The notes under the pieces: generated by a model
What the model was told of the DNA's origin: nothing
Database searches by the model: none
The model's input: only the letters and a program-made list of their open reading frames with translations
Source: Thermoplasmata archaeon
GTDB taxonomy: Archaea > Thermoplasmatota > E2 > DHVEG-1 > B18-G2
Length of the DNA stretch: 5,205 nucleotides
Reading direction: 5' to 3'
NCBI GenBank assembly: GCA_021161685.1
Contig: JAGHAD010000023.1
Span: 1 to 5,205, forward strand
In this document: positions 1-5,205 of the stretch, piece by piece
Layout of the letters: each line of letters opens with the position of its first letter
Numbering within the stretch: the stretch's first letter is position 1
Translations under genes and position numbers: made by a program

Positions 1-1
1 A

Positions 2-211
2 ATCATGAAACTCCATCAGCACTTTAAAAGCTGGGATAGAACGGTTGCATATTACAACTTTGAGAGACCTCATATGAGTTTGCGTATCGATAGCCTTGAA
101 ACACCTCAAATCACTCGGAGGAACTTAATTCGGGATATTACACTTTTCCTTTCCAATGTTCTAAAATTTCTTTTACCAATTTGCATTACCCTTTTTGATG
201 GAAATCTGTGA
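2..211 (+). CDS. Transposase C-terminal fragment (DDE/integrase-core type), truncated by the left edge
   Basis: The frame is open from the first bases of the window, so the gene begins upstream, and the ATG at position 5 is probably internal. The peptide carries the signature that closes the integrase core (rve) of IS481/IS3-like transposases: a Trp, then YYNFERPHMSL, then LETP, matching the usual W...YN..RPH.SL....TP pattern. In these families the last catalytic Glu lies some tens of residues before this motif, so the active site is outside the window. After ETP the sequence loses family character (ITRRN, then a hydrophobic stretch) and runs 14 bases into queE. This suggests a frameshifted or degenerate end, or read-through past the element border. 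No terminal inverted repeat can be identified without the other end. The family-level call is moderately sure; the exact IS family and whether the copy is functional are not determined. Confidence 0.62.
   Translation: MMKLHQHFKSWDRTVAYYNFERPHMSLRIDSLETPQITRRNLIRDITLFLSNVLKFLLPICITLFDGNL
161..169 (+). promoter_or_regulatory. Possible TATA-like element for queE
   Basis: An A/T-rich run (CTAAAATTT) lies about 30 bases before the queE ATG, which is where a TATA box would sit for a leaderless or nearly leaderless archaeal transcript. No Shine-Dalgarno sequence precedes the ATG; the bases just before it are pyrimidine-rich, which fits leaderless initiation. The element lies within the degenerate transposase tail, so the promoter could be supplied by, or have been altered by, the mobile element. 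The match to the consensus is weak. Confidence 0.25.
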
Positions 212-842
212 ACTTTACTACTCGATACAGGGCGAGGGGAAATGGTCGGGTTATCCCACCGTCTTCGTCAGGGCGGCGAGATGCAACCTAAGGTGTAGTT
301 TCTGCGATACAAAATACGCTTATCTGCCTGGAAAAAAGATGGATAATGAAGAAATTGTGAAGAAGGTAAAGGTATTTGGGACAAGATACGTATGCATTAC
401 CGGAGGGGAACCTTTACTGCAGAGGGAAACGATAGATCTGCTAGCTCTCCTTTTAAAGGAAAGATTCAGGGTTGTTTTAGAGACGAACGGCAGCATAGAT
501 ATAGGAGAAGTGGTGGGAAAATTTTCTGAGTATGGGGAAAATCTTCTCATATCGCTAGATATAAAGTGTCCTTCTTCCGGCATGCACGAGAAAATGAAGC
601 TGGATAATATTGAAAAATTGAGAGAGGTAGATCAGCTAAAGTTTGTGGTTATGAGCAGAGAGGATTATGAATATGCAAAGAATTTGATAGGAGAATTTGA
701 GCCGAAGAGCGAGATTTTTTTCCAACCGGTCTGGGGCACGGATCCAAAAAAGCTTGCCAGATGGTTGATGGAAGATGCCCTTGATGCTAGACTATCTCTG
801 CAAATACATAAAATAATATGGGGAGAGAGAAGGGGGGTCTAG
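198..842 (+). CDS. queE: 7-carboxy-7-deazaguanine synthase (radical SAM)
   Basis: QueE converts 6-carboxy-5,6,7,8-tetrahydropterin to 7-carboxy-7-deazaguanine using S-adenosylmethionine and a [4Fe-4S] cluster. This is the ring-forming step towards preQ0, which archaea use for archaeosine in tRNA. Seen in the 214-residue product: the N-terminal family signature YSIQGEGKWSGYP (8-20) and FVRAARCNLRC; the cluster-binding Cys29, Cys33 and Cys36 in CX3CX2C spacing, followed by DT; the SAM-contacting TGGEP (68-72); ETNG (95-98); SLDIKCPSSG (119-128); QPVWG; and the C-terminal HKIIWGE typical of QueE. The short length with a compact core also fits the family. The ATG at 198 is preferred to the in-frame TTG at 195 because the family signature begins within a few residues. 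The gene overlaps the transposase frame at its 5' end and shares the bases of its stop codon with the convergent gene. No queC or queD is adjacent in this window. Confidence 0.93.
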   Translation: MEICELYYSIQGEGKWSGYPTVFVRAARCNLRCSFCDTKYAYLPGKKMDNEEIVKKVKVFGTRYVCITGGEPLLQRETIDLLALLLKERFRVVLETNGSIDIGEVVGKFSEYGENLLISLDIKCPSSGMHEKMKLDNIEKLREVDQLKFVVMSREDYEYAKNLIGEFEPKSEIFFQPVWGTDPKKLARWLMEDALDARLSLQIHKIIWGERRGV

Positions 843-1435
843 CCTTCAAGCTTTGCTTGTTTACCCTTTAGAACGAGTTTCCATGCTTTGAAAATCGATA
901 TAATTACTCTCTCCATCACTTCAAGCCCCTTCTTCTCAAGCTCTTCATCTTCCTCTATCACATAAGCGGGATTGTTGTGAGGTATATTAATTAGGGAGGA
1001 AGACAGAACCTTTCTTGCTAGCATTCTCTCTTCGCCCACAACTTTCTTCGCTGGAATGCTACTTATGTCTATCCCACATCTCCTTACCTCTTCGAGAAAT
1101 ATTGGTCTGTGGAAAAGCTTTTGTAGCACATAAACCGCAAGTTTGGCTCTTTCTCTCTCATCCTTTGTCATGGATTTTATTCCCTCCCCTATCCCTTCAT
1201 AGATATCCTTTGTTTTCTCCCTAGATCTTATGGAGTAAACCTTGGATGGCTTTATGTTCTGTTCTTTGAGAATACCGCTGTCTGCGAGTGCCTTGAGGTA
1301 TCCGGTAAGAACTAACCTGTGAAATTTGAATCCATCTTTTTCCAGTTTTCTGTGGAGGCTTGATATCGATTCTTCTTTTTCTTTCAAGTACTTTAAGATC
1401 ACATCTTTTAGAGTTAAATCTTTTTCAAATATCAA
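839..1435 (-). CDS. Uncharacterised winged-helix protein, candidate transcription regulator
   Basis: A 198-residue protein with no signal peptide or membrane segment. Residues about 8-70 read as a winged helix-turn-helix: helix 1 (LKDVILKYLKEKEE), a helix led by SISSLHRKLEKDG, a probable recognition helix (HRLVLTGYLKALADSGIL) and a short wing ending in KVYSI. Residues about 88-198 form a second, mostly helical part (ERAKLAVYVLQKLFHRPIFLEEVRRCGID, then a charged helix and a basic C-terminus) that I cannot name and that may sense a ligand or dimerise. The start is a TTG at 1433-1435. No in-frame ATG occurs until residue 88, past the HTH, and GGGGAG lies four bases upstream of the TTG. It is divergent from nrdD, with direct repeats between them, and convergent with queE, whose stop overlaps its own. 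A DNA-binding role is inferred from the fold pattern; its targets are unknown. It could also be a replication- or repair-associated winged-helix protein. Confidence 0.8.
   Translation of the reverse strand: MIFEKDLTLKDVILKYLKEKEESISSLHRKLEKDGFKFHRLVLTGYLKALADSGILKEQNIKPSKVYSIRSREKTKDIYEGIGEGIKSMTKDERERAKLAVYVLQKLFHRPIFLEEVRRCGIDISSIPAKKVVGEERMLARKVLSSSLINIPHNNPAYVIEEDEELEKKGLEVMERVIISIFKAWKLVLKGKQAKLEG
847..869 (+). terminator. Possible weak terminator after queE
   Basis: Five bases past the queE stop, CAAGC and GCTTG can pair around a three-base TTT loop (847-859). A T-rich stretch, TTTACCCTTT, follows. Archaeal termination depends mainly on T-rich tracts, so this may end queE transcription inside the convergent gene. 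The stem is short and the T tract is interrupted, and the same bases encode the last residues of the opposite-strand protein, so the pairing may be incidental. Confidence 0.25.
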
Positions 1436-1439
1436 CCGT

Positions 1440-1445
1440 CTCCCC
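1440..1445 (-). promoter_or_regulatory. Ribosome binding site supporting the TTG start
   Basis: Read on the minus strand, GGGGAG sits four bases before the TTG at 1435. It contains GGAG-like complementarity to the 3' end of archaeal 16S rRNA. The spacing is tight, but this is the only Shine-Dalgarno-like sequence near the 5' end of the gene and it is the main support for TTG over a downstream start. Confidence 0.5.
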
Positions 1446-1500
1446 AGAGTGGTAACAGAGCTGGTAATAAATAATTTTCTTTTGCCTCAGAACTGGTAAC
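1445..1500. repeat. Three direct copies of a 13-base motif in the divergent promoter region
   Basis: On the plus strand the copies are CAGAGTGGTAAC (1445-1456, one base shorter), CAGAGCTGGTAAT (1456-1468) and CAGAACTGGTAAC (1488-1500). The consensus is CAGARCTGGTAAY, or RTTACCAGYTCTG on the minus strand. All three are in the same orientation. Start-to-start distances are 11 and 32 bases, close to one and three turns of DNA, so they would present the same face. The first copy abuts the ribosome binding site and probable start point of the winged-helix gene, the second overlaps its TATA-like element, and the third lies just upstream of the nrdD promoter. This arrangement resembles operator iterons. 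Binding by the adjacent winged-helix protein is an inference. Confidence 0.6.
1466..1478 (-). promoter_or_regulatory. TATA-like element for the winged-helix gene
   Basis: On the minus strand an A/T-only run reads AAAATTATTTATT, centred about 36 bases before the TTG start. With the usual archaeal spacing of roughly 25 bases, transcription would begin near 1446 and give a leader of about ten bases holding the GGGGAG ribosome binding site. Copy two of the direct repeat overlaps this element, so a protein bound there would compete with TBP. Confidence 0.45.
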
Positions 1501-1512
1501 AAAGCAGATTCA

Positions 1513-1527
1513 GAAATGTACATAAAA
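1513..1527 (+). promoter_or_regulatory. Probable BRE/TATA promoter of the nrdD operon
   Basis: GAAAT followed by TACATAAAA resembles a purine-rich BRE next to a TATA box. It is centred about 49 bases before the nrdD ATG. Using typical archaeal spacing, transcription would start near 1548 and leave a leader of about 24 bases containing GGGGGATTG. The third direct-repeat copy ends 12 bases upstream, where either an activator or a repressor could act. Confidence 0.4.
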
Positions 1528-1558
1528 TGGCTTGCGATCACAACCTCTACTCTTTGTC

Positions 1559-1567
1559 GGGGGATTG
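1559..1567 (+). promoter_or_regulatory. Ribosome binding site of nrdD
   Basis: GGGGGATTG ends four bases before the nrdD ATG and partially matches the archaeal anti-Shine-Dalgarno. It supports the ATG at 1572 as the start. The same bases look like the 3' end of many CRISPR repeats (GGATTGAAAC), which is treated separately as a finding. Confidence 0.5.
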
Positions 1568-1571
1568 AAAC

Positions 1572-3686
1572 ATGCTAAGACTGAGGGATGATGGTTACAG
1601 ACCAGGTAGGGAAGAGTATACCAAGGAAGATGTAACGGATTTCTCTCTATTCGTGAGGACATCGAGCGAAGAGATACACAAGTGGGACAGAAACAAGATA
1701 ACCGAAGCTCTGTTGAGGGAGACAGATATAAGTGAGGATGCTGCGGTCATAGTTGCAAAGGAAGTGGAGAAACTCGTCTTTAACTTAAATCTGGAAGATA
1801 TCACGGCGCCTTTGATAAGGGAATTAACAAATGCAAAGTTAATAGAGTATGGACTAGAGCACATAAGGAAACAGCACACCAGGTTAGGTGTCCCTCTCTA
1901 CGATGTCAGGAAAATTATACTGAACCAGAACAAGGAGAATGCAAACGTTCCCCATGGGCCAGAAGCTACAAACTTAACCTTGGCTGAGCGCATAAAGAAA
2001 GAGTTTGCCTTGATAGAGGTATTTTCCCATGACGTTGCAGATGCTCACATGAGAGGAGACATACATCTTCATGACCTTGGAATGATCGATAGACCTTATT
2101 GTTCGGGGCAGAACATAGAATACGTAAAGAAGTTTGGATTGAACCTACCAAATGCCATATCGATAGCTAAGCCAGCCAAGCATCCAGAAGTTTTAATAGA
2201 GCAAGTGATAAAATTCTCAGCCGCTTTGCAAGGTCACTTCGCTGGAGCAATTGGATGGGATGCCTTCAATATATTCCTAGCACCCTACCTAGTTGGAATT
2301 GATGATAGAAGGATGAAACAGCTTGCTCAAATCTTAGTGTATGAATTCGCTCAGCAGGCTGTAGCAAGAGGCGGACAGAGCATTTTTAGCGACATAAACA
2401 TCTATTGGGAATGTCCAAAGCACTTTGAAGACGTTCCAGCAATAGGACCAGGGGGAAAGTTTACTGGAAATACGTATGCCGATTACGTTGAGGAAGCTCA
2501 AAAATTTGCCCTTGCGCTCTTTGATGTCTATTACGAGGGAGATGCTCAAGGTAGACCCTTCTTTTTCCCAAAACCAAACGTTCATTTGACAGAGAAATTT
2601 TTCAAGACAGAAGGTTACGACGATTTCCTTTACAAGATCAGTGAGGTGGCATCGGAAAAAGGAAACACCTATTATATATTTGACAGAGGAGACACCGCAA
2701 AGATAAGCGAATGCTGCAGGTTGGCATTTCAGTTGAGGGAAGAAGACCTCGAGGATGCAAAGGAACCATGGAAGATGAGGTACTCAGCCATGCAGAACGT
2801 TACGATAAACCTTCCAAGAATTGCATACGAAGCGAAGGGAGACGATACGAGGCTATTCGAAATATTGAGGGACAGGATAGAGCTTGCGGCGAAGGCGCAT
2901 TTGCAGAAAAAAGCATTTATAGAGAAACTTCTCAATATGGGTAAGAAAGGACCCTTAGCCCTGCTCGCAATGGATCTAGATGGCGAACCATATTACAGGC
3001 TACACAGAGCAACTTACCTTATTGGCATGCTCGGTTTAAATGAAATGGTTCAGTCTCATGTTGGAGAGGAGTTGCACGAATCGGATTATGCTTACTTCTT
3101 TGGTCTCAAAGTGATTGCCTTCATGAAAAAAGTGGCCGACGAACTAGGGGAAAAGTACAACTTGCATATGCCTTTGGAGCAAACGCCAGCGGAATCGACC
3201 GCTTATAGATTGGCTATGCTAGACATGAAGTACTACCCACTCCAGGCATCTGCGGTCGTTAAGGGCAACAAAAAGAGGGGAGAGATATACTATACCAATT
3301 CAACCTACCTTAACATCTCAGCTCCCATAGGTCCAATAGAGAGGGTGAAAAAGGAAGGAGTTTTTCATCCACTGATAGAAGCTGGTGCCATAACGCACAT
3401 ATGGTTAGGTGAAGCAAGACCAGATCCTGAGTCGATAGCATCTTTCGTTGCAAAAACTTTCAAGAATACACAGAATGCCCAGATAACCTTTTCACCAGAA
3501 TTCACCTCATGCTTAGACTGCAACAGGACATCTAGGGGATTGATGGAGAGATGTCCATACTGCAATTCATCGAATGTGGAAGGAATAACTAGGGTAACCG
3601 GTTTCTTTTCAAAGATAAGTTCATGGAACAAGGGTAAAATTGGGGAGTTGAGAGACAGGAGAAGAGAGGGTAGTTTGGGTGTATGA
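1572..3686 (+). CDS. nrdD: Anaerobic (class III) ribonucleoside-triphosphate reductase
   Basis: This enzyme reduces ribonucleotides to deoxyribonucleotides in anaerobes using a glycyl radical. The product has 704 residues, the usual size. Residues about 27-112 form an ATP-cone-like N-terminal domain (WDRNKITEALLRET, then ITAPLIREL and HTRLGVPLYDV) without the common KRDG opening. The ten-stranded barrel follows, with GDIHLHDLGMIDRPYCSG holding Cys177, and ISECCRLAF holding adjacent Cys381 and Cys382, one of which is the likely thiyl-radical residue by position in the family. Near the C-terminus, Cys647, Cys650, Cys661 and Cys664 make a CX2C...CX2C zinc site, followed by RVTGFF, whose Gly677 is the predicted radical glycine, and WNKGKIGELRDRR. 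The ATG is supported by an upstream GGGGGATTG. The stop overlaps the nrdG start as ATGA, indicating translational coupling with its activase. The gene is intact, with no intein or frameshift. Whether the reductant is formate or a redoxin cannot be settled here. Confidence 0.96.
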   Translation: MLRLRDDGYRPGREEYTKEDVTDFSLFVRTSSEEIHKWDRNKITEALLRETDISEDAAVIVAKEVEKLVFNLNLEDITAPLIRELTNAKLIEYGLEHIRKQHTRLGVPLYDVRKIILNQNKENANVPHGPEATNLTLAERIKKEFALIEVFSHDVADAHMRGDIHLHDLGMIDRPYCSGQNIEYVKKFGLNLPNAISIAKPAKHPEVLIEQVIKFSAALQGHFAGAIGWDAFNIFLAPYLVGIDDRRMKQLAQILVYEFAQQAVARGGQSIFSDINIYWECPKHFEDVPAIGPGGKFTGNTYADYVEEAQKFALALFDVYYEGDAQGRPFFFPKPNVHLTEKFFKTEGYDDFLYKISEVASEKGNTYYIFDRGDTAKISECCRLAFQLREEDLEDAKEPWKMRYSAMQNVTINLPRIAYEAKGDDTRLFEILRDRIELAAKAHLQKKAFIEKLLNMGKKGPLALLAMDLDGEPYYRLHRATYLIGMLGLNEMVQSHVGEELHESDYAYFFGLKVIAFMKKVADELGEKYNLHMPLEQTPAESTAYRLAMLDMKYYPLQASAVVKGNKKRGEIYYTNSTYLNISAPIGPIERVKKEGVFHPLIEAGAITHIWLGEARPDPESIASFVAKTFKNTQNAQITFSPEFTSCLDCNRTSRGLMERCPYCNSSNVEGITRVTGFFSKISSWNKGKIGELRDRRREGSLGV

Positions 3687-4390
3687 GGATGATCGAGATA
3701 AAAGGTTTCATAAAAACCTCTATGGTCGATTGGGATGGAAAGGTAACCTCAGTTATATTTCTACCAAACTGCAACTTCAGGTGCCCGATGTGTCATAACT
3801 ATGAACTTATCCTAAATCCAAGTAAGTACCAAAGCATAAGCATTTCAGATGTCAAAAGATACCTAGAGATGCATTCGGATTTCATCGATGGGGTGGTAAT
3901 AACTGGGGGAGAGCCAACAATGCATAAGGATCTCAGCAGTTTGATCAAGCAGTTCAGGGATATGGGCTTCCAAATAAAGCTCGATACGAATGGATCATTT
4001 CCAAATGTCATAAGGAACTTGGTTGAGAAAGAGTTGGTAGATTACGTTGCAATGGATGTAAAGGCGCCACTGACAGATGGAAAGTACAAGAAAGTTGCTG
4101 GCGTTGATGTAGAGATTTCAAGAATAAGGGAAAGTATGGATTATCTGATGAAATCTGGAATTGAATACGAATTCAGAACAACTGTTGTACCAACGTTGCA
4201 TACTGAGGAGGATATAATAGAGATAGCGAGAGAGATAGAGGGAGCGAAGAAGTTCGTTTTGCAGAAGTTTGAGCCAAAAAATGCAATGGATGAGAAGCTA
4301 AGGAAGCTGAAACCACACGATGCAAGTTATTTAAAGCAATTGGCAGAAAAGTGTAAATGTTTTGTTTCAAAGATTAAGGTAAGGGCATGA
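3683..4390 (+). CDS. nrdG: Anaerobic ribonucleotide reductase activating protein (radical SAM)
   Basis: NrdG cleaves S-adenosylmethionine on a [4Fe-4S] cluster and abstracts hydrogen from the radical glycine of NrdD, here Gly677. Seen in the 235-residue product: an N-terminal GFIKTSMVDWDGKV segment typical of this activase group; cluster ligands Cys30, Cys34 and Cys37 in CNFRCPMCHN; TGGEP (74-78) for SAM; LDTNG (100-104); and MDVKAPL (124-130). It is longer than the roughly 155-residue E. coli NrdG and matches the full-length radical SAM version common in archaea and many anaerobes. A CKC pair (Cys224, Cys226) near the C-terminus is extra, with no role evident. The ATG at 3683 overlaps the nrdD stop (ATGA); a second in-frame ATG at 3689 is possible, but the coupling favours the first. 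Assignment as NrdG rather than a pyruvate-formate-lyase-type activase rests partly on adjacency to nrdD. Its own stop overlaps the next start in the same ATGA manner. Confidence 0.92.
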   Translation: MRMIEIKGFIKTSMVDWDGKVTSVIFLPNCNFRCPMCHNYELILNPSKYQSISISDVKRYLEMHSDFIDGVVITGGEPTMHKDLSSLIKQFRDMGFQIKLDTNGSFPNVIRNLVEKELVDYVAMDVKAPLTDGKYKKVAGVDVEISRIRESMDYLMKSGIEYEFRTTVVPTLHTEEDIIEIAREIEGAKKFVLQKFEPKNAMDEKLRKLKPHDASYLKQLAEKCKCFVSKIKVRA

Positions 4391-5205
4391 TTCTAGAGCT
4401 TGTGAGAGAGTACTTTGAGATGATCGAATCTTGTGCCACGAGAGTTAGGGATGGAGAAAGTATCCTTGCGGTAAGTCCAGAGGGCGAGACCTATCTTGTG
4501 AAGATTTTGCTTAAGGAACCGAAAAGTAGTGAGATAATAGATATATGGACTGGTGAGAGGATTGAAAAGAAAGTTAAAAAGTTTGTGTGCTGTCCTCCGC
4601 CATTGAGCATTGGCAAGGAAATAGATTTAGTGAAGGAGAGGATAAGAGAAACCGTTAGGAAGGAGAGCATAGAGGTTAAATTTCTTGATGAAATGATACA
4701 GGATCTAATCGATTTGTGCAGTGAAAGGAAAATTCCATGGGAAAGCAAGTTTACCAAGCTCATTAGCATAATAGAATCGTTCTACAATGCGGAGCCAGAA
4801 CCTTTGATAAGGCTGAGGAGGAAGAAGAGAATAGAGTACGATTTCAGGGATGTTGATAGGCTGTACAGCGAAGCCATAAGGTTGCATGGAAAGGAGAACA
4901 TGGAGAATTACCTAACAACCGTGTACTATCTTGACTCGAAGGAAGTGATTAAGAAAGTTATTGATGGGGGAGGGGAATACATCGTCCTTAGGCATGATGA
5001 AAATATAATCGGTATAGCTGGTTACAAGAAAGGGCTATCATTCGTTGATATGAACGGAGAGGAAATAAGTAGGGATGATTTTGCAATAGTTACTCTACTT
5101 GTAGATGAAAAGGAGAGGGGTAAGGGATATGGGAGAAAACTTTTTGTAGCTCTTTTAAGGAGGCTGAAGATGAAGGGAGTAAAGAGGGTTTTGGTCCCGA
5201 TAACG
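4387..5205 (+). CDS. GNAT-family acetyltransferase with an unrecognised N-terminal region, incomplete at the right edge
   Basis: The reading frame from the ATG at 4387 stays open for 273 codons to the window end, so the C-terminus is missing. From about residue 179 it looks like a GNAT domain: VYYLDSKEVIKKVIDGGGEYIVLRHDENIIGIAGYKK gives the early strands, and IVTLLVDEKERGKGYG with Arg244 and GKGYG (245-249) is the acetyl-CoA pyrophosphate-binding motif A (R/QxxGxG), followed by the expected helix and a VLVPI strand. Residues 1 to about 175 are not recognised. They begin with a helix, then a beta-rich stretch (ILAVSPEGETYLVKILL), a notable FVCCPPPL (66-73), charged helices (LVKERIRETVRKE, FLDEMIQDLIDLCSERKIPW) and a basic RLRRKKRIEYDF linker. 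There is no signal peptide or membrane segment. The start overlaps the nrdG stop (ATGA), making it the third gene of the nrdDG operon. The substrate is unknown; a link to nucleotide metabolism is suggested only by position. Confidence 0.8.
   Translation, partial: MILELVREYFEMIESCATRVRDGESILAVSPEGETYLVKILLKEPKSSEIIDIWTGERIEKKVKKFVCCPPPLSIGKEIDLVKERIRETVRKESIEVKFLDEMIQDLIDLCSERKIPWESKFTKLISIIESFYNAEPEPLIRLRRKKRIEYDFRDVDRLYSEAIRLHGKENMENYLTTVYYLDSKEVIKKVIDGGGEYIVLRHDENIIGIAGYKKGLSFVDMNGEEISRDDFAIVTLLVDEKERGKGYGRKLFVALLRRLKMKGVKRVLVPIT

Noticed and set aside
195..200. TTG at 195 as the queE start
   Set aside because: It adds only one residue before an ATG, and neither codon has a ribosome binding site; ATG at 198 is the simpler choice.
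1015..1224. A 69-codon plus-strand reading frame inside the winged-helix gene
   Set aside because: It is fully antisense to a protein with clear domain character, it has low-complexity Leu/Ser-rich composition, and no ribosome binding site or family motif is evident.
1436..1571. A small RNA or riboswitch in the divergent intergenic region
   Set aside because: The predicted leaders are only about 10 and 24 bases long, too short for a known riboswitch, and no extended pairing is apparent by eye.
2711..2944. Overlapping 77-codon plus-strand frame inside nrdD
   Set aside because: It lies in an alternate frame of a well-conserved part of NrdD, and its product shows no recognisable domain or hydrophobic core pattern.
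4215..4250. Purine-rich GAGATAG-like repetition in nrdG
   Set aside because: It encodes an ordinary charged helix (EIAREIEGAKK) in the correct frame; the repetition reflects Glu/Arg/Ile codon choice in a purine-rich genome.
4491..4887. Two minus-strand reading frames (4491-4769 and 4705-4887) near the right end
   Set aside because: They are antisense to the open plus-strand GNAT gene, whose motif A and coupling to nrdG show that it is the real coding strand.

Overview
The window looks like a chromosomal segment of an anaerobic, probably thermophilic archaeon, most likely a euryarchaeote. The evidence is strong AGA/AGG use for Arg and ATA for Ile, purine-rich coding strands, ATGA-coupled genes, TATA/BRE-like promoters with very short leaders, and three oxygen-sensitive enzymes in 5 kb (two radical SAM enzymes and one glycyl-radical enzyme). 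The genus cannot be fixed from the sequence alone.

Layout: (1) 2-211 (+), the C-terminal tail of a DDE/integrase-core transposase, cut by the left edge and probably decayed at its end; (2) 198-842 (+), queE, the radical SAM 7-carboxy-7-deazaguanine synthase of 7-deazaguanine (archaeosine/queuosine) synthesis, starting inside the transposase frame; (3) 839-1435 (-), a two-part winged-helix protein convergent with queE, the two stop codons sharing one palindromic CTAG; (4) 1436-1571, a 136-base divergent promoter region with three copies of a 13-base direct repeat spaced at about one and three helical turns; (5) 1572-3686 (+), nrdD, anaerobic (class III) ribonucleotide reductase; (6) 3683-4390 (+), nrdG, its radical SAM activase; (7) 4387 to the right edge (+), a protein with an unrecognised N-terminal region and a GNAT acetyltransferase domain, incomplete at the window end.

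nrdD, nrdG and the GNAT gene form one operon, each joined to the next by a 4-base ATGA overlap. NrdG would use S-adenosylmethionine and a [4Fe-4S] cluster to place the radical on Gly677 of NrdD, which then reduces ribonucleotides to deoxyribonucleotides. The GNAT protein has no known role in this pathway, so its tight coupling is the main functional puzzle. The second is the divergent winged-helix gene and the repeats between it and nrdD, which together look like a candidate regulator and operator for deoxynucleotide supply. No CRISPR array, tRNA, rRNA or complete insertion sequence is visible.
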